20,228 nucleotides of DNA from a virus: positions 1 to 20,228 of IMG/VR virus record IMGVR_UViG_3300031673_000609; one strand, written 5' to 3'. Under the pieces are notes generated by a model, which was not told where the DNA came from, made no database searches, and saw only the letters and a program-made list of their open reading frames with translations. Position 1 is the first letter of the stretch, and each line of letters begins with the position of its first letter. Shown here piece by piece: positions 13,468 through 20,228 of this stretch. The translations under genes were made by a program, and so were the position numbers.

Positions 13468-14156
13468 TGGTATTCCAACTTAGACCAGAAGACACTAGGC
13501 CATTTCAATATCCAGACGTACAGGATCAAAACTTCCTGGGTTACGATCGTCCAAACGATCGATGGAAGGTAGATGCGTCTGGTATAAAGATCTATGCCTC
13601 TGGTATAAGCGTAGAGCTCGACAAGGACTCTGACAGTGTTGCTGTATGGTCGGCCTCAGGTACACCGGATTTGCCAGTATACATTACAAATCCAATACCG
13701 CTTACGGTTGACCTAAATAAAGACGATGACAGCATATCGATATGGTCTTCATCCGGAACACCAACGATACCCATATATGCCGAAGACCCAATTGAAGTAA
13801 GCATAGTTGACGATTCAGAGCCACTGGAGTTTACCTATAACGAGGTATTGACGGTTCCAAGGCTTGTTGAAACAACTCTTGTAGATTATACTGTACCAAT
13901 TGGAAAAGAATTTTTGTTTACCACAGGGAGGGCAACCGGAGATACGGATGCTGAGTTTTATCTGCAGGTAGATGGAGTAACTAAAGACGGAGCAAGAACT
14001 AGCTGGGAAGAGAGAACAGCCAAGTTTGATATAACCCAAGGATCATTAAGGGTCTCTGGCGGAAGCGTTATAAGAATTAGGGTTTACCACGAAGAGAACA
14101 CGGCCAAGCATGGAAGTGTAGATTTTTGGGGTAGTATAGCTGGAATTTTAAAGTAA
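13467..14156 (+). CDS. Beta-repeat virion protein with C-terminal beta-sandwich (229 aa)
   Basis: The ATG at 13467 overlaps the portal stop (TAATG), behind AAGGAAGGGG; an in-frame TTG at 13440 is inside the portal gene and rejected. Two tandem repeats 32 residues apart are visible: DSVAVWSASGTPDLPVY (56-72) and DSISIWSSSGTPTIPIY (88-104). The C-terminal part (about 125-229) alternates hydrophobic and polar residues with glycine turns (PIGKEFLFTTGRATGD, FYLQVDGVTKDG, GGSVIRIRVYHEE), like a jelly-roll or carbohydrate-binding-like sandwich. It is probably a neck, decoration or adhesin protein. The repeat recurs in the proteins at 14343 and 15773. Confidence 0.72.
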   Translation: MVFQLRPEDTRPFQYPDVQDQNFLGYDRPNDRWKVDASGIKIYASGISVELDKDSDSVAVWSASGTPDLPVYITNPIPLTVDLNKDDDSISIWSSSGTPTIPIYAEDPIEVSIVDDSEPLEFTYNEVLTVPRLVETTLVDYTVPIGKEFLFTTGRATGDTDAEFYLQVDGVTKDGARTSWEERTAKFDITQGSLRVSGGSVIRIRVYHEENTAKHGSVDFWGSIAGILK

Positions 14157-14167
14157 GGAGAAATAAT

Positions 14168-14341
14168 ATGTCAGAGACTCAAGATAGAATAAACAAACTA
14201 AAGCAACAGGTACAATTTGAACAGAAGAAGATACTTTTGACTAACTACGAAATACAGATACTAGAGTTAGAAGACAAGATAGCCTTTACAAAAGAGGCGA
14301 AAACAAAACTAGAACTAGAATTAGAAACCTTAGGAGGGTAA
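14168..14341 (+). CDS. Small coiled-coil protein (57 aa)
   Basis: The ATG at 14168 follows TAAGGAGAAATAAT. The product is MSETQDRINKLKQQVQFEQK, then KILLTNYEIQILELEDKIAF, then TKEAKTKLELELETLGG. It is almost wholly a heptad-patterned helix with no proline, hence a predicted coiled coil. Its central part resembles that of the 75-aa protein at 15553 (LTNYEIQILELED against VNKYDVQIEQLEE), so the two are probably paralogues. Each is followed directly by a beta-repeat protein gene, which suggests it acts as an oligomerisation partner. The stop TAA is one base before the next ATG. Confidence 0.7.
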   Translation: MSETQDRINKLKQQVQFEQKKILLTNYEIQILELEDKIAFTKEAKTKLELELETLGG

Positions 14342-14342
14342 C

Positions 14343-15551
14343 ATGGCTGTATACAAAAGCTCACTACCCGTAAGACACGAAAATCTGGGGGACATTGTAG
14401 TGGGTATAGTCGGTAGCGACAATACTTCTATTGTAGATGTCTTGACAGTCAATGGTTCTTACGGAGCAACACCAAAAGGTATGCCACTCCTTGGAAAGTA
14501 TGAAATTACTCCCACCGTTTATGATGATGGAGATGCCGTTCCTTTGACAGTAGATGCATCAGGTAAGCTTCAGGTAGACGCAGAGATAGTCTTTCCGGCG
14601 AATCAGAACGTAACGGTTGTTAATGCTGCTGGCGCGGCTGCCGTGAACATACAAGATGGTGGAAATACAATAACAATTGATGGTACTCTTACGGGTATCA
14701 CAAATGATGTCAACATAGCAGACGGCGGAAATTCAATTACAGTTGATGCTATTAATCTTGACATTAGAGACCTTGCATATACTCAAGATACAATAGGTAT
14801 TTGGACAAACACAGCTAAAGACGGTTCCGGGACAGACTATCAGCCGATAGTTGATGCTTCTGGTAGGCTTATAGTTAATGTAGAAGCCGGCGGAGCCGCC
14901 AACATAAAGGCTGACGACAGTGCTTTTTCTGTTGGTGTAGATTCGGTTGGTGCCGTAGGATATCTCTTTGATGATGTGGCAACAGACACGGTTGACGAGG
15001 GAGACATTGGCGCTCCTAGGATGACAGCAGACAGAATAGCGCTTTCTATCCTCGACGATGGTACCGATAGACTTGCCCTTGTTAAAGATGGGGATGCTTA
15101 TGGGGCCAGCACAGCTGGTGTAGTTGTGTTTGGTCAGTATGGAACCACAGACTATCAGTCCCTTAAGGTTGATAGCCTTGGTGCTCTTTATGTTAACACC
15201 GGCGTTGTTGGTTCCGTAACGGAAAACGCTGGATCTGTTAACGCGGTTAAAGACACACCAGCCACAGCCGTAACATTTACTCCTGGCGCAAATGTAGAGA
15301 TTCTTGGTGTAACATACGCTGGATCTGGAAAAGCCCAGGTAGACATATACTACGGTACGACATCTTCAGAAGTTAGAAAGCATACGTTCTACACGAGTGC
15401 CGCGAGTCCAAATGTGGACTTTAAGTTCCCCGGAGAAGTTGCTCTCACATCTTCTGATACTATATACGTTTCTGTAACTAACCTTGAAAAAGTTGCATCG
15501 CCTCAGTCAGACTTTACGGCGTATGCTACGATTTCTTACGTGATTGCATAA
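14343..15551 (+). CDS. Large beta-repeat virion protein (402 aa)
   Basis: AGGAGGG lies just before the ATG at 14343. The sequence is beta-rich, with many Asp, Gly, Thr and Val and almost no cysteine. Repeated units are visible: VNIQDGGNTITID (101-113) and VNIADGGNSITVD (123-135); VDASGKLQVD (70-79) and VDASGRLIVN (170-179); and LDIRDLAYTQDTIGIW (139-154), which echoes the repeat of the neighbouring proteins. A segment about 208-240 (LFDDVATDTVDEGDIGAPRM) is of a type common in phage neck or decoration proteins. The last about 100 residues form a separate beta domain (TFTPGANVEILGVTYAGSGK). Probably a virion surface, neck or adhesin protein; inference from composition, repeats and location. 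Confidence 0.72.
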   Translation: MAVYKSSLPVRHENLGDIVVGIVGSDNTSIVDVLTVNGSYGATPKGMPLLGKYEITPTVYDDGDAVPLTVDASGKLQVDAEIVFPANQNVTVVNAAGAAAVNIQDGGNTITIDGTLTGITNDVNIADGGNSITVDAINLDIRDLAYTQDTIGIWTNTAKDGSGTDYQPIVDASGRLIVNVEAGGAANIKADDSAFSVGVDSVGAVGYLFDDVATDTVDEGDIGAPRMTADRIALSILDDGTDRLALVKDGDAYGASTAGVVVFGQYGTTDYQSLKVDSLGALYVNTGVVGSVTENAGSVNAVKDTPATAVTFTPGANVEILGVTYAGSGKAQVDIYYGTTSSEVRKHTFYTSAASPNVDFKFPGEVALTSSDTIYVSVTNLEKVASPQSDFTAYATISYVIA

Positions 15552-15552
15552 C

Positions 15553-15780
15553 ATGTATGAAGAAAGTTATGCCTTACAGTTAAAGAAATATGAACTCGAG
15601 AGGGACGAGCTGGCGCTTAAAAAACGTCAGCTCATCCTAAAGAAAGACGAGATATCTCTTCAAGTAAATAAGTATGATGTACAGATAGAACAGCTAGAAG
15701 AAGAATATAAAGAGAATGAGAAATGTATTGTCTGGATAAAAGAACAGATAAGCAAGGGGAAGATAAGACCAAATGGCTAA
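15553..15780 (+). CDS. Small coiled-coil protein, second copy (75 aa)
   Basis: The ATG at 15553 is one base after the preceding stop (TAACATG) and has no clear ribosome site, so translation is probably coupled to the gene before it; an in-frame TTG at 15544 is inside that gene. The product, MYEESYALQLKKYELERDEL and onward to QIEQLEEEYKENEKCIVWIK, is a long charged helix with leucine-type heptads. It is similar in pattern to the 57-aa protein at 14168 and is likewise followed by a beta-repeat gene, whose ATG lies inside its last codons (8-bp overlap). Confidence 0.7.
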   Translation: MYEESYALQLKKYELERDELALKKRQLILKKDEISLQVNKYDVQIEQLEEEYKENEKCIVWIKEQISKGKIRPNG

Positions 15781-16840
15781 TATAAATTCCACTTTAGATA
15801 CAACCATATGGAGCGAGGACGGACAGACGGCAGTAACAGTTAATGAACTGTCCACTGGCGCTATCGGCCTTAGCGTTTCTCCTGTAGGTGTTTATTTTTC
15901 CAGCGATCCAACACTGTCCGATACTCAGGTATATCCACTTAGGGTTAGTGCGAGCGGAAATCTTTTAACTGAGTCTTCTGTGTACGCCACAGATCTTGAT
16001 ATAAGGGACTTGGATGAGGCTCAGGATAGTATAAGGGCCTATTCTGCTTCCGGATCTCCGTCGTTCGAAGTTTATAATATACACCCGCAGAAGACTATAC
16101 TTACAGATGCTGATGGAAATGATGTAAATATCAATGCCGATGGAAGTCTTCAGGTTACATTTGCTACTGGCGGGTCTTCTATAACTAGAATGATTGAGTT
16201 AAGATACGAGACGACAGTAGGATTAAATACTGTTGATACGTGGTATGACGTTATGGAGTACGCAGTACCATCTGGGTATAGCCTAGAACTTATAGACTTT
16301 AGTTCTCTGGCTGAAAACAACACTTCTAGTGCTCGCGCTATGACAGCACTAAGCCTAGGAGAATATAATATAGCTACGTCTGTCTTTACGGATGGAACAT
16401 CGTATACTATGCCATATTTTGGGGCGGTCATAGAGGCCCATTTACACACCGCTGTAGTCGGAGCGACCACACTTACCATAACATATACAAATGTTGCCGG
16501 CACAGCCGGGAGAACAGCTACCGTAAACATTCCAAACGGTTCAATTGCGGGAGAGTCGTTCATAGCAACCCTAGAAGGAACAGATAGGGGCGTAACAGAC
16601 ATTACCAATGTTACCAAAACTGGAGGAACTTCAGGTGAGATACATCTTCATGGTATTGTTACTGTTTTTAGAGAAAAGATGACAAGTTCATCTCAGACAT
16701 ATCATCAAATAACGTCTAGAGAATCTATAATCATTGGTCAGGGAGAAACTCTTACTCTTGGAATAAAATCAGACCAGAAAGCGGCAGTTAAAAGATATGT
16801 ACACGTCTTAGGACAATTAAGGTCAATCGTAGAGGATTAA
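15773..16840 (+). CDS. Beta-repeat virion protein (355 aa)
   Basis: The ATG at 15773 overlaps the preceding gene by 8 bp. The N-terminal third holds one copy of the shared repeat, LDIRDL then DSIRAYSASGSPSFEVY (75-101), with VSASGNLL and INADGSLQV turns nearby. The C-terminal two thirds (about 135-355) look like a large beta-sandwich: YAVPSGYSLELIDFSSLAEN, a central TTLTITYTNVAGTAGRTATV, and a closing IGQGETLTLGIKSDQ. By composition and place it is a virion surface, neck or tail-associated protein. It is the third beta-repeat gene in 3.4 kb and shares the repeat with those at 13467 and 14343. Confidence 0.72.
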   Translation: MANINSTLDTTIWSEDGQTAVTVNELSTGAIGLSVSPVGVYFSSDPTLSDTQVYPLRVSASGNLLTESSVYATDLDIRDLDEAQDSIRAYSASGSPSFEVYNIHPQKTILTDADGNDVNINADGSLQVTFATGGSSITRMIELRYETTVGLNTVDTWYDVMEYAVPSGYSLELIDFSSLAENNTSSARAMTALSLGEYNIATSVFTDGTSYTMPYFGAVIEAHLHTAVVGATTLTITYTNVAGTAGRTATVNIPNGSIAGESFIATLEGTDRGVTDITNVTKTGGTSGEIHLHGIVTVFREKMTSSSQTYHQITSRESIIIGQGETLTLGIKSDQKAAVKRYVHVLGQLRSIVED

Positions 16841-16841
16841 T

Positions 16842-17594
16842 ATGAATCAACAAATATCATGGACAGAATATAAGCAAATATGCATCACAGACAAAAATAT
16901 CCCAGTTCAGTATCTGGACAAGGGAACGTGGTACTATATATTTGCTGTTGATGATACTATATCATATGCTCTCGAGATGAGTAAGGGCGACCCAAGAAAT
17001 GCTGACCAAATAGATTTTGAAGACAACTACAAGGCCACAGCAAACCAACCAATTCATCCATCTGATCTTGATGGAAGAATGTATACCAGGTCTGGATCTA
17101 GGCCTCTAAACAAAACAACTTACTTCACAATGATAGGCGATGGGGATGGAACTATAGGGGATGGCAATACCCTTGACTGGGACTTCTCAAATTCAGACGA
17201 TGAAGTAGCCGCTCCAAGCGGATATAAAAGAAAGAGGAAAGAAATACATTTTATAGATGATATGAACGTTAAAGAGGGTGCAGTTTATTTTCACGGAGCA
17301 CCAAAAGGATGCTATGCTGACTTCTATGTACTATGTCCTTCAGGTCAATATTATCTAAAAAATGATGGCACTCCAGCATTGGCAGAAGAAGATACAATTA
17401 TAGACCACTTCCTATCTCACCACTTTATGTGCGGAGATTGCCCTATGGGAGATGAGCTTAATACAGAAGAAGCTAGTATGGAAATACCTTCTATATATAA
17501 GTATTGGCTAGAGGTAACAACGCCGGACGCAGATGAGACTTCCCATGGCTATCTTAGCATGGAGGTCTATAGGGCAAGGACGGTAGTACTGTGA
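16842..17594 (+). CDS. Probable structural protein (250 aa)
   Basis: The ATG at 16842 comes one base after the previous stop, with only a weak GAGG upstream. The product begins MNQQISWTEYKQICITDKNI. It is rich in Tyr, Asp, Asn and Gly, with a Gly/Asp-rich loop (MIGDGDGTIGDGNTLDWDFS, about 96-115), then a basic stretch KRKRKE and a beta-rich C-terminal half. Two cysteines sit close in CGDCPMGDE (about 205). It ends with LSMEVYRARTVV, a pattern like the edge strand of a beta-sandwich. No enzyme motif was seen. It probably belongs with the preceding virion proteins. Confidence 0.65.
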   Translation: MNQQISWTEYKQICITDKNIPVQYLDKGTWYYIFAVDDTISYALEMSKGDPRNADQIDFEDNYKATANQPIHPSDLDGRMYTRSGSRPLNKTTYFTMIGDGDGTIGDGNTLDWDFSNSDDEVAAPSGYKRKRKEIHFIDDMNVKEGAVYFHGAPKGCYADFYVLCPSGQYYLKNDGTPALAEEDTIIDHFLSHHFMCGDCPMGDELNTEEASMEIPSIYKYWLEVTTPDADETSHGYLSMEVYRARTVVL

Positions 17595-18082
17595 TAAAGG
17601 GTGACATAATTTTAGCAAGAAACAAGGGGATGTTATTTGATAAGATAAGAGAAGCAATGGGATCAGAATACGATCATGTTGGAATAATGATTACTGAGAA
17701 CACTCTTATAGACGCAACACCAACAAGCGGGGTAGCAGTAAGAAGCTTAGAAGTTTTTAATGGGCTAGACGTGCAAGCATACAGATTGAAAGATGAATAT
17801 AGTCCAAATATAGACAAAATGGTAGAGTATTGTCTAGATAAAGTAGGTAGCAAATACGATATTTTACAAACAATTTGCCTTTACTTTCTCATGATACTGG
17901 GAATAAAGAAGACTCTAAATCCTATTGATGTAGGAAATGCTTTTGTGTGTAGCGAACTAATAGCTCAAGCAGCGGTATATTCAGGGTTTAATTTTGACGA
18001 GAGTATGGCGATAGACAGAATCACTCCGGCCGATATAGCAGGGTCGGACAAAGTAATTAAAGTAGGAGAAAGCAATGCCTAA
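17591..18082 (+). CDS. Papain-like hydrolase of the YiiX / permuted NlpC-P60 type (163 aa)
   Basis: The N-terminus reads MIKGDIILARNKGMLFDKIR, then SEYDHVGIMI with His29, and later NAFVCSELIAQA with Cys120. This order (G-D-I-I at the start, D-H-x-G-I, then F-x-C-S-E-L) is that of YiiX/YebB-like and related permuted NlpC/P60 enzymes, in which histidine precedes the catalytic cysteine. Family members are cysteine peptidases or amidases, some acting on peptidoglycan and some on other amide or ester bonds; the substrate here is unknown. There is a short hydrophobic run at about 94-105 (TICLYFLMILGI). GTG start, overlapping the previous stop (GTGA). Its site among virion genes suggests a virion-linked cell-wall enzyme. 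Confidence 0.75.
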   Translation: MIKGDIILARNKGMLFDKIREAMGSEYDHVGIMITENTLIDATPTSGVAVRSLEVFNGLDVQAYRLKDEYSPNIDKMVEYCLDKVGSKYDILQTICLYFLMILGIKKTLNPIDVGNAFVCSELIAQAAVYSGFNFDESMAIDRITPADIAGSDKVIKVGESNA

Positions 18083-18347
18083 AATACAGTTAATTACAGA
18101 CGGACACCCAAACAACACGACACTGATAATAGACGGTGTTGACGTTACGGATGAGTATACGGTAGGGTGGATAACCTTAGAAGCTTTTAGTCATGATCCT
18201 CTGGAAATAAAGAGGCCGTACTTTAAGCTTCAATATGGTATTATAGAAGACAATCCATTAGATCAGAAAACGATTGAGACAGCAGTAAAGACGATTGTTG
18301 TTAAGCCTGACGATGCTGGTGGAATGCAAACATCGATAGAAAAATAG
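18075..18347 (+). CDS. Small protein of unknown function (90 aa)
   Basis: The ATG at 18075 overlaps the preceding gene by 8 bp behind GTAGGAGAAAG. The product begins MPKIQLITDGHPNNTTLIID and continues GVDVTDEYTVGWITLEAFSH. It looks like a small beta-rich domain with a conserved-looking IDGVDVTD turn, then a C-terminal helix. The pattern (a strand, a short I-D-G turn, strands) recalls small phage head proteins, but I cannot assign it. It is probably part of the head-gene operon. Confidence 0.65.
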   Translation: MPKIQLITDGHPNNTTLIIDGVDVTDEYTVGWITLEAFSHDPLEIKRPYFKLQYGIIEDNPLDQKTIETAVKTIVVKPDDAGGMQTSIEK

Positions 18348-18356
18348 GAGGTAATC

Positions 18357-18539
18357 ATGGCAGGAGCAACTATGGGCGGAGCCGGTCGTGGCGGCGGAAC
18401 AATATACGACCCCAGGCAAAAGGCCAAGGAAAAGAAAGGAAAGACGGGTTACTGGCCATCAGTCCAGGCTGACCTAAATAAACAGTCGGCTGCAAAGGCC
18501 AAGGGAAAGTCCGGTAACTCAAAAAAAGTAGGGAGATAA
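18357..18539 (+). CDS. Small basic Gly/Lys-rich protein (60 aa)
   Basis: A strong TAGGAGGTAATC ribosome site precedes the ATG at 18357. The product starts MAGATMGGAGRGGGTIYDPR and continues with a Lys/Ala/Ser-rich basic tail. There is no hydrophobic segment and the low complexity suggests disorder. No known family. Composition matches the small basic proteins at 5517-7467. It lies directly before the prohead protease gene, two bases from it, so it is probably co-expressed with head assembly proteins. Confidence 0.62.
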   Translation: MAGATMGGAGRGGGTIYDPRQKAKEKKGKTGYWPSVQADLNKQSAAKAKGKSGNSKKVGR

Positions 18540-18541
18540 TT

Positions 18542-20044
18542 ATGAAGAAGGTTATAGACTTATATGATAGCTTCCCTATCTCTACTAAAGTGAATGAGGG
18601 AAATAAACAATTTGTTTTTTCAGACTCTGGTGACGTAAGAAGCGGAACAAGCCTAATATGCAATGTAGCTGCGTCTCACGCTGGGACGTTGATAAATAAT
18701 AGGATATACCCACCAGATAAGATGAGTAAGGGCATAAAAAGCTGGACCTCTCCCTATAAAAAGCCAGTACTTGTCAACCACGACGAGGAAGGGGCTCCAA
18801 TAGGAAGGGTTATTAAGGCAAAGTATGTCAAAACTCCTAAAGCAATGGACGGTAAGGAATACTCTCCAATACTTAAGCCCACAGAGGGCTATGGATTTGT
18901 AGATCTTACAGTAAAGATAACAGATCAAGAGGCCATTCAGAGAATTATGGATGGCAGATACGAAACAGTATCTGTGCGCATGAGCACTGATCACGCTTAT
19001 TGTTCTGTGTGCGATACCGACTGGGCAGATGAAGGACCGTGTGAACATTCGCCTGGCAAGAAGTACGATGGAAAATTAGCTTATATGACTACAGGTGACT
19101 TGACCTACCGTGAGGTATCTTTCGTAAATATACCCGCTGATGAATTTGCAAAGGTGGAAGGGGCCACATTTGAAGATCAGAAAGGTGGAGATCCCGTGGA
19201 CGTTAAGATATATGCTAATAACGCAGAAGAAAAATTTCTCTGCGATATGAACGATGAAAAACATAGCAATCTATATGATTATTTAAGAGGTGGATACGAC
19301 GAAGAGGAAGACACAATCTCCCACCTCATTGATAAGGCTATTACGAAAGACGGTGAATCAAAGGAGGCTCAGATGTCAAAAGAACAAGATCTGACCAAAG
19401 ACCAGCTTGTCGAAATGGATTCTGTAAAAGAACTGATCCAGGAGGCAAAAGACGGAGTCGCCAAGGAATGTGAAGACCAACTTAAGCAACTTAAAGAGGA
19501 ATGTGAGAAAATCACGAAAGATTCTTCTTCTGAGGACCTTACGAAACAGTTGGACGAGGCCAGTGAAAAGCTTAATGCTGCCATTGATGCCCAGACAGCT
19601 TTGTCGAAAGAAAAAGAAACTATTGCCGAAGAAAGGGACAGTCTGAAAGAAGAGCTCGGCAAAAGAGACGAAGAAAGAACAACACTCCTTGATGAAAACG
19701 TTTCTCTTAACTCTGAACTACATAAATTAAACGCCGAAAGGTTGTTTGACCTTAAATCAGAACTTAAGAAGCCAGACGTAGCTGGAATTAAGACGATCGA
19801 AGATCGCGACAAGAAAGTTGATGAGTTTGCCCAGAGAAGTATTGAATCTCTCAAGGATCAGATAGGCGATCTTATTGTAGAGAAAAATGCAACTCCTGGA
19901 GCCATCAAAGCGTCTGTACAAGTTAGCAATCCAGGCGTAGAACACGAAGACAGTGGAGTTAAAACAGATAAGATAAAGACAAAGAAAGAAACTAAGATTG
20001 AAACTCTCGATAGACTATTCAACGCCAAGAAAGACGCAGAATAA
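18542..20044 (+). CDS. Prohead protease fused to a coiled-coil scaffold (500 aa)
   Basis: The N-terminal domain (about 35-210) has the pattern of phage prohead proteases: NNRIYPPDKM, KKPVLVNHDEEGAPIGRVIK with His80, YETVSVRMSTD with Ser144, and REVSFVNIPADEFA. His80 and Ser144 are the likely catalytic pair of a serine protease. An inserted CSVC (154-157) and CEH (167-169) suggest a zinc site. After an acidic linker (about 215-277) the rest is a long Glu/Lys/Leu coiled coil (about 280-430), typical of a scaffold, ending KIETLDRLFNAKKDAE. Such enzymes cut the scaffold and capsid ends during maturation. Start: ATG two bases after the previous stop, behind GGGAGA. Confidence 0.9.
   Translation: MKKVIDLYDSFPISTKVNEGNKQFVFSDSGDVRSGTSLICNVAASHAGTLINNRIYPPDKMSKGIKSWTSPYKKPVLVNHDEEGAPIGRVIKAKYVKTPKAMDGKEYSPILKPTEGYGFVDLTVKITDQEAIQRIMDGRYETVSVRMSTDHAYCSVCDTDWADEGPCEHSPGKKYDGKLAYMTTGDLTYREVSFVNIPADEFAKVEGATFEDQKGGDPVDVKIYANNAEEKFLCDMNDEKHSNLYDYLRGGYDEEEDTISHLIDKAITKDGESKEAQMSKEQDLTKDQLVEMDSVKELIQEAKDGVAKECEDQLKQLKEECEKITKDSSSEDLTKQLDEASEKLNAAIDAQTALSKEKETIAEERDSLKEELGKRDEERTTLLDENVSLNSELHKLNAERLFDLKSELKKPDVAGIKTIEDRDKKVDEFAQRSIESLKDQIGDLIVEKNATPGAIKASVQVSNPGVEHEDSGVKTDKIKTKKETKIETLDRLFNAKKDAE
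19361..19367 (+). promoter_or_regulatory. Internal ribosome site inside the protease gene
   Basis: AAGGAGG, preceded by a further A, is a near-perfect Shine-Dalgarno site. It lies 5 nt before an ATG (19373) that is in the protease reading frame. Its placement exactly between the linker and the coiled coil argues against chance. Confidence 0.7.
19373..20044 (+). CDS. Nested scaffold protein translated from an internal start (223 aa)
   Basis: This is the C-terminal part of the protease gene read in the same frame from the ATG at codon 278. It starts MSKEQDLTKDQLVEMDSVKE and consists of the coiled-coil region and C-terminal tail only. It has its own ribosome site (AAGGAGG, 19361-19367, spacer 5). 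The arrangement is that of lambda C/Nu3, in which a protease gene contains an in-frame scaffold gene so that much more scaffold than protease is made. The scaffold would fill the prohead and be removed by the protease. Production of the shorter product is inferred from the ribosome site and the domain boundary. Confidence 0.7.
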   Translation: MSKEQDLTKDQLVEMDSVKELIQEAKDGVAKECEDQLKQLKEECEKITKDSSSEDLTKQLDEASEKLNAAIDAQTALSKEKETIAEERDSLKEELGKRDEERTTLLDENVSLNSELHKLNAERLFDLKSELKKPDVAGIKTIEDRDKKVDEFAQRSIESLKDQIGDLIVEKNATPGAIKASVQVSNPGVEHEDSGVKTDKIKTKKETKIETLDRLFNAKKDAE

Positions 20045-20082
20045 GAGAGTTTTATTAGGTTAATTAAAAAGGAGGATTAATA

Positions 20083-20228
20083 ATGGCTCAAGATAGATCA
20101 GCTAACCAGAATGTAAACAGGATTCCTCGCGGCTATGAAAGAACACAAGGGCTGCTTGAAATCTCAAAAGGTGAAAGGCCTGCACTGGAGCTTAAACCCG
20201 CACAGTATCTTCATGTTATTAGAGAAGA
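20083..20228 (+). CDS. Probable major capsid protein, N-terminal part (cut by window end)
   Basis: The ATG at 20083 follows AAAAAGGAGGATTAAT, one of the strongest ribosome sites in the window, as expected for a very abundant protein. Only the first 48 residues are present: MAQDRSANQNVNRIPRGYER, then TQGLLEISKGERPALELKPA and QYLHVIRE. In most tailed phages the capsid gene directly follows protease and scaffold, which is the basis of the call. The visible part carries no diagnostic capsid motif, and a decoration protein is possible. Confidence 0.5.
   Translation, partial: MAQDRSANQNVNRIPRGYERTQGLLEISKGERPALELKPAQYLHVIRE

Noticed and set aside
16150-16617. 155-codon minus-strand ORF inside the beta-repeat gene
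   Set aside because: Its frame mirrors the Val/Thr/Ala-rich coding strand, and it has no ribosome site and no known family.
1-20228. CRISPR array, anti-CRISPR, toxin-antitoxin, retron or other defence system
   Set aside because: No regular spaced repeats, reverse transcriptase, nuclease-effector or recombinase motifs were found; the content is explained by virion and packaging genes plus small unknown proteins.

Overview
The window is a late-gene (virion and packaging) segment of a tailed double-stranded DNA bacteriophage, class Caudoviricetes. The supporting evidence is a large terminase, a portal protein, a Mu-F-like head domain, a prohead protease joined to a scaffold, and the start of a probable capsid gene, all in order on the + strand. 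Every supported gene is on the + strand. Genes are packed tightly, with 4-20 bp overlaps and strong GGAGG or AAGGAG ribosome sites, which points to a bacterial host. Arg is mostly AGA/AGG and Ile often ATA. The host cannot be named from this sequence.

Region by region. 1-349 is an AT-rich non-coding block with inverted repeats, a 16-bp perfect palindrome and a weak promoter candidate. 350-740 holds a 23-codon ORF followed at once by a good intrinsic terminator, then a small basic protein and a T-tract. 741-911 is non-coding with short GC-rich hairpins. 912-2004 carries small genes: a tiny membrane protein, a 30-codon ORF, a cold-shock protein, a coiled-coil/membrane protein resembling XhlA, and a short basic protein. 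1997-5508 holds a four-cysteine protein, an exported lysozyme-like (lytic transglycosylase-like) protein and three basic Gly/Ala-rich proteins that look like minor virion or ejected proteins. 5517-7467 is a run of very small lysine-rich, often cysteine-containing proteins around a DUF5661-like protein with a long Lys/Glu tail. 7531-9363 is the large terminase. It is followed by a gap with two strong RNA hairpins, a 560-aa protein of unknown function, and a portal/Mu-F fusion (11152-13467).

13467-16840 is an unusual alternating cassette of beta-repeat protein, coiled coil, beta-repeat protein, coiled coil, beta-repeat protein. It shares a short DS(V/I)-x-(I/V/A)-(W/Y)-S-x-SG-(T/S)-P repeat and probably encodes neck, decoration or adhesin components. 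It is followed by a further probable structural protein, a papain-like (YiiX/NlpC-P60 type) hydrolase and two small proteins. 18542-20044 is a prohead protease with a coiled-coil scaffold in the same reading frame. A textbook ribosome site in front of an in-frame ATG at 19373 predicts that the scaffold is also made alone. The window ends in a gene that, by position, is probably the major capsid protein.

No defence system, CRISPR array, tRNA, integrase or transposon was seen. The features most worth checking are the nested scaffold start, the beta-repeat/coiled-coil cassette, the C-terminal motif shared by the protease-scaffold and the Lys/Glu-rich protein, the cysteine-bearing small-protein cluster, and the structured RNA after terL.
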